This document shows, piece after piece, positions 62,938 through 64,000 of a stretch of 64,000 nt of DNA. The position numbers and the translations under genes were made by a program. How positions within the stretch are numbered: position 1 is the first letter of the stretch; the number at the start of each line of letters is the position of its first letter. The stretch covers positions 124,001 through 188,000 of the forward strand of contig NZ_JACHIK010000006.1 of the NCBI RefSeq assembly GCF_014203155.1. Reading direction: 5' to 3'. Origin of the DNA: Shinella fusca (GTDB lineage: Bacteria > Pseudomonadota > Alphaproteobacteria > Rhizobiales > Rhizobiaceae). Below the pieces are notes generated by a model. That model searched no databases, was not told where the DNA came from, and saw only the letters and a list, made by a program, of their open reading frames with translations.

Positions 62938-64000
62938 TCAGGCCGCGGCGAGCCGGGCGGCGTTGAACCAGTCGGCGAAGGCCGCGCGCTCGCCTTCCGT
63001 CAGGTGGAGGTAATGTTTCGTGCGGCGGTAGAGGATGTCCTCCGGCGTTTCCGCCCATTCGCTGGCGACGAGATAGCGCGCTTCCGCCTCGTAGAACCGG
63101 CCGCCGAAATGCCGGCCGAGCCCTTCGAGGCTCGCGGCGCTGCCGACGACCGCCTTCGTGCGGGTGCCGTAGAGGCGGCCGTAGTGATGCACCAGACTGC
63201 GCGGCATCCACGGGTAATTGTCGCGCAGGCTGTTGGCGAAGGTCTCGTAGTCGGCGTTCGGCATGTCGCCGCCGGGAAGCGGGGCCTTCTCCGTCCAGTC
63301 GCCGCCCATGGTCGGGAAGATGTGCTTGAGCCGATGCATGCCGCGCTCGGCAAGCTCGCGGAAGGTGGTGATCTTGCCGCCGAAGACGTTGAGCAGCGGC
63401 GCGCCGCCCGTCTCGTCGAGGTCGAAGACATAGTCGCGCGTGACGGCCGAGGGGTTGCCCTTGCCGTCGTCGAAGAGCGGGCGCACGCCGGAGAAGGAAT
63501 GCAGCACGTCCTGCCGGCGCAGCTTCTCCTTGAAGTAGCGGTTCACGGCCTTCAGCAGGTAGTCGATTTCGCTCTCGTCGGCCGAGACGTCCTCGGCGCG
63601 GCCTTCGTAGGCGATGTCGGTGGTGCCGATCAGCGCCTTGTCGCCCTCGTAGGGGTTGATGAAGATGACGCGCTTGTCGTGGTTCTGCACGAGATAGGCG
63701 TTCGCCCCCGCCCAGAACTTCGGCACGATGATATGGCTGCCCTTGACGAGGCGCACGTTGCGCGTGGAATTCGAGCCGGCGACGCGGTTGATGACGTCCG
63801 ACACCCAGGGGCCGGCGCAGTTGACGAGGCATTTGGCGCGGAAGGTGCGGGTCTCGCCGGTCACGCTGCTCTTCGTCGTCACGGTCCAGCCGCCGTTCTC
63901 GCGGCGGGCGGAGACGGCGGGCGAGCGGGTCAGCACAAGGGCGCCCTTCTCGGCGGCGCCGACGGCGTTGAGCGTGACGAGGCGGGCGTCGTCCACCCAG
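62938..64000 (-). CDS. eryB: FAD-dependent erythritol-phosphate dehydrogenase EryB, 5' part cut off
   Basis: About 354 C-terminal residues of a GlpD-family flavoprotein are present: VDDARLVTLNAVGAAEKGA, CLVNCAGPWVSDVINRVAG, RLVKGSHIIVP, KRVIFINPYEGDKALIGTTD, SFSGVRPLFDDG and FGGKITTFRELAERGMHRL. In the ery pathway it oxidises erythritol-phosphate to a keto-tetrose phosphate and passes electrons to quinone. The coding frame is open to the window edge; the FAD-binding N-terminus and the expected eryA kinase lie beyond it. Distinguishing it from glycerol-3-phosphate dehydrogenase relies on the ery neighbours. Confidence 0.88.
   Translation of the reverse strand, partial: WVDDARLVTLNAVGAAEKGALVLTRSPAVSARRENGGWTVTTKSSVTGETRTFRAKCLVNCAGPWVSDVINRVAGSNSTRNVRLVKGSHIIVPKFWAGANAYLVQNHDKRVIFINPYEGDKALIGTTDIAYEGRAEDVSADESEIDYLLKAVNRYFKEKLRRQDVLHSFSGVRPLFDDGKGNPSAVTRDYVFDLDETGGAPLLNVFGGKITTFRELAERGMHRLKHIFPTMGGDWTEKAPLPGGDMPNADYETFANSLRDNYPWMPRSLVHHYGRLYGTRTKAVVGSAASLEGLGRHFGGRFYEAEARYLVASEWAETPEDILYRRTKHYLHLTEGERAAFADWFNAARLAAA

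Overview
The window is a gene-dense, high-G+C chromosomal segment of an alphaproteobacterium of the order Hyphomicrobiales, most likely family Rhizobiaceae (Rhizobium/Ensifer/Shinella/Agrobacterium type). The evidence is the set of alphaproteobacterial cell-cycle genes (rcdA, chpT, ctrA, sciP), the EipA/DUF1134 envelope protein, an RpoH sigma factor next to an RluD-type pseudouridine synthase, Tol-Pal followed by tilS-ftsH-glmM, the short leader hairpins before serC, and an erythritol (ery) catabolic locus. The genus cannot be fixed from sequence reading alone.

Layout, left to right. 1-9 kb: rcdA, rpmE, an ABC exporter, an orphan tricarboxylate-type binding protein, a MotA/MotB-like inner-membrane pair, an inositol-monophosphatase family gene, transaldolase and a SorC-type regulator. 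9.8-15 kb: a small HTH protein, 5-formyl-THF cyclo-ligase, a YmdB-type phosphoesterase, a flavin-fold stress protein, a DUF6636-like secreted protein, a YebC-family regulator and an LLM flavoenzyme. 15-18.5 kb: ruvC-[toxin-antitoxin pair]-ruvA-ruvB-ybgC. 18.7-30 kb: tolQRAB-pal-cpoB, tilS, ftsH, an 0.86-kb repeat-filled gap, glmM. 30-37.5 kb: two related outer-membrane barrels, serC-serA, an EamA transporter and purA. 37.5-45 kb: a long acidic single-span membrane protein, rpoH, rluD, a small membrane protein, a TrmH/SpoU methylase, a coiled-coil protein and eipA. 45-50 kb: the CtrA cluster (chpT, a degenerate receiver, ctrA, a FliJ-like gene, a GNAT gene, sciP) and a LuxR solo. 50-54 kb: mnmA, tRNA-Met(CAU), and a cytochrome oxidase subunit I gene standing alone. 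54-58.9 kb: a cobalamin riboswitch and the btuB-btuF-btuC-btuD B12 uptake operon. 58.9-64 kb, minus strand: eryB (cut by the window edge)-eryC-eryD-eryR-tpiA2-rpiB.

Three groups of genes work together. RcdA, ChpT, CtrA and SciP all belong to the CtrA cell-cycle circuit, and TTAA-N7-TTAA sites matching the CtrA consensus lie before rcdA and before an outer-membrane gene, with near-matches before chpT/eipA and sciP; five GAnTC (CcrM) sites crowd the region upstream of ctrA. The B12 genes form one riboswitch-headed operon. The ery genes turn a tetritol into D-erythrose-4-phosphate, which the transaldolase encoded elsewhere in the window could feed onward through the pentose-phosphate pathway.

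No CRISPR array, prophage or complete insertion sequence was seen. The clearest accessory features are a toxin-antitoxin pair inside ruvCAB, a 2.9-copy tandem repeat of about 197 bp between ftsH and glmM built from a dispersed palindrome family, and partial copies of the tRNA-Met 3' end just downstream of that tRNA. I did not find a convincing entirely new multi-gene system.
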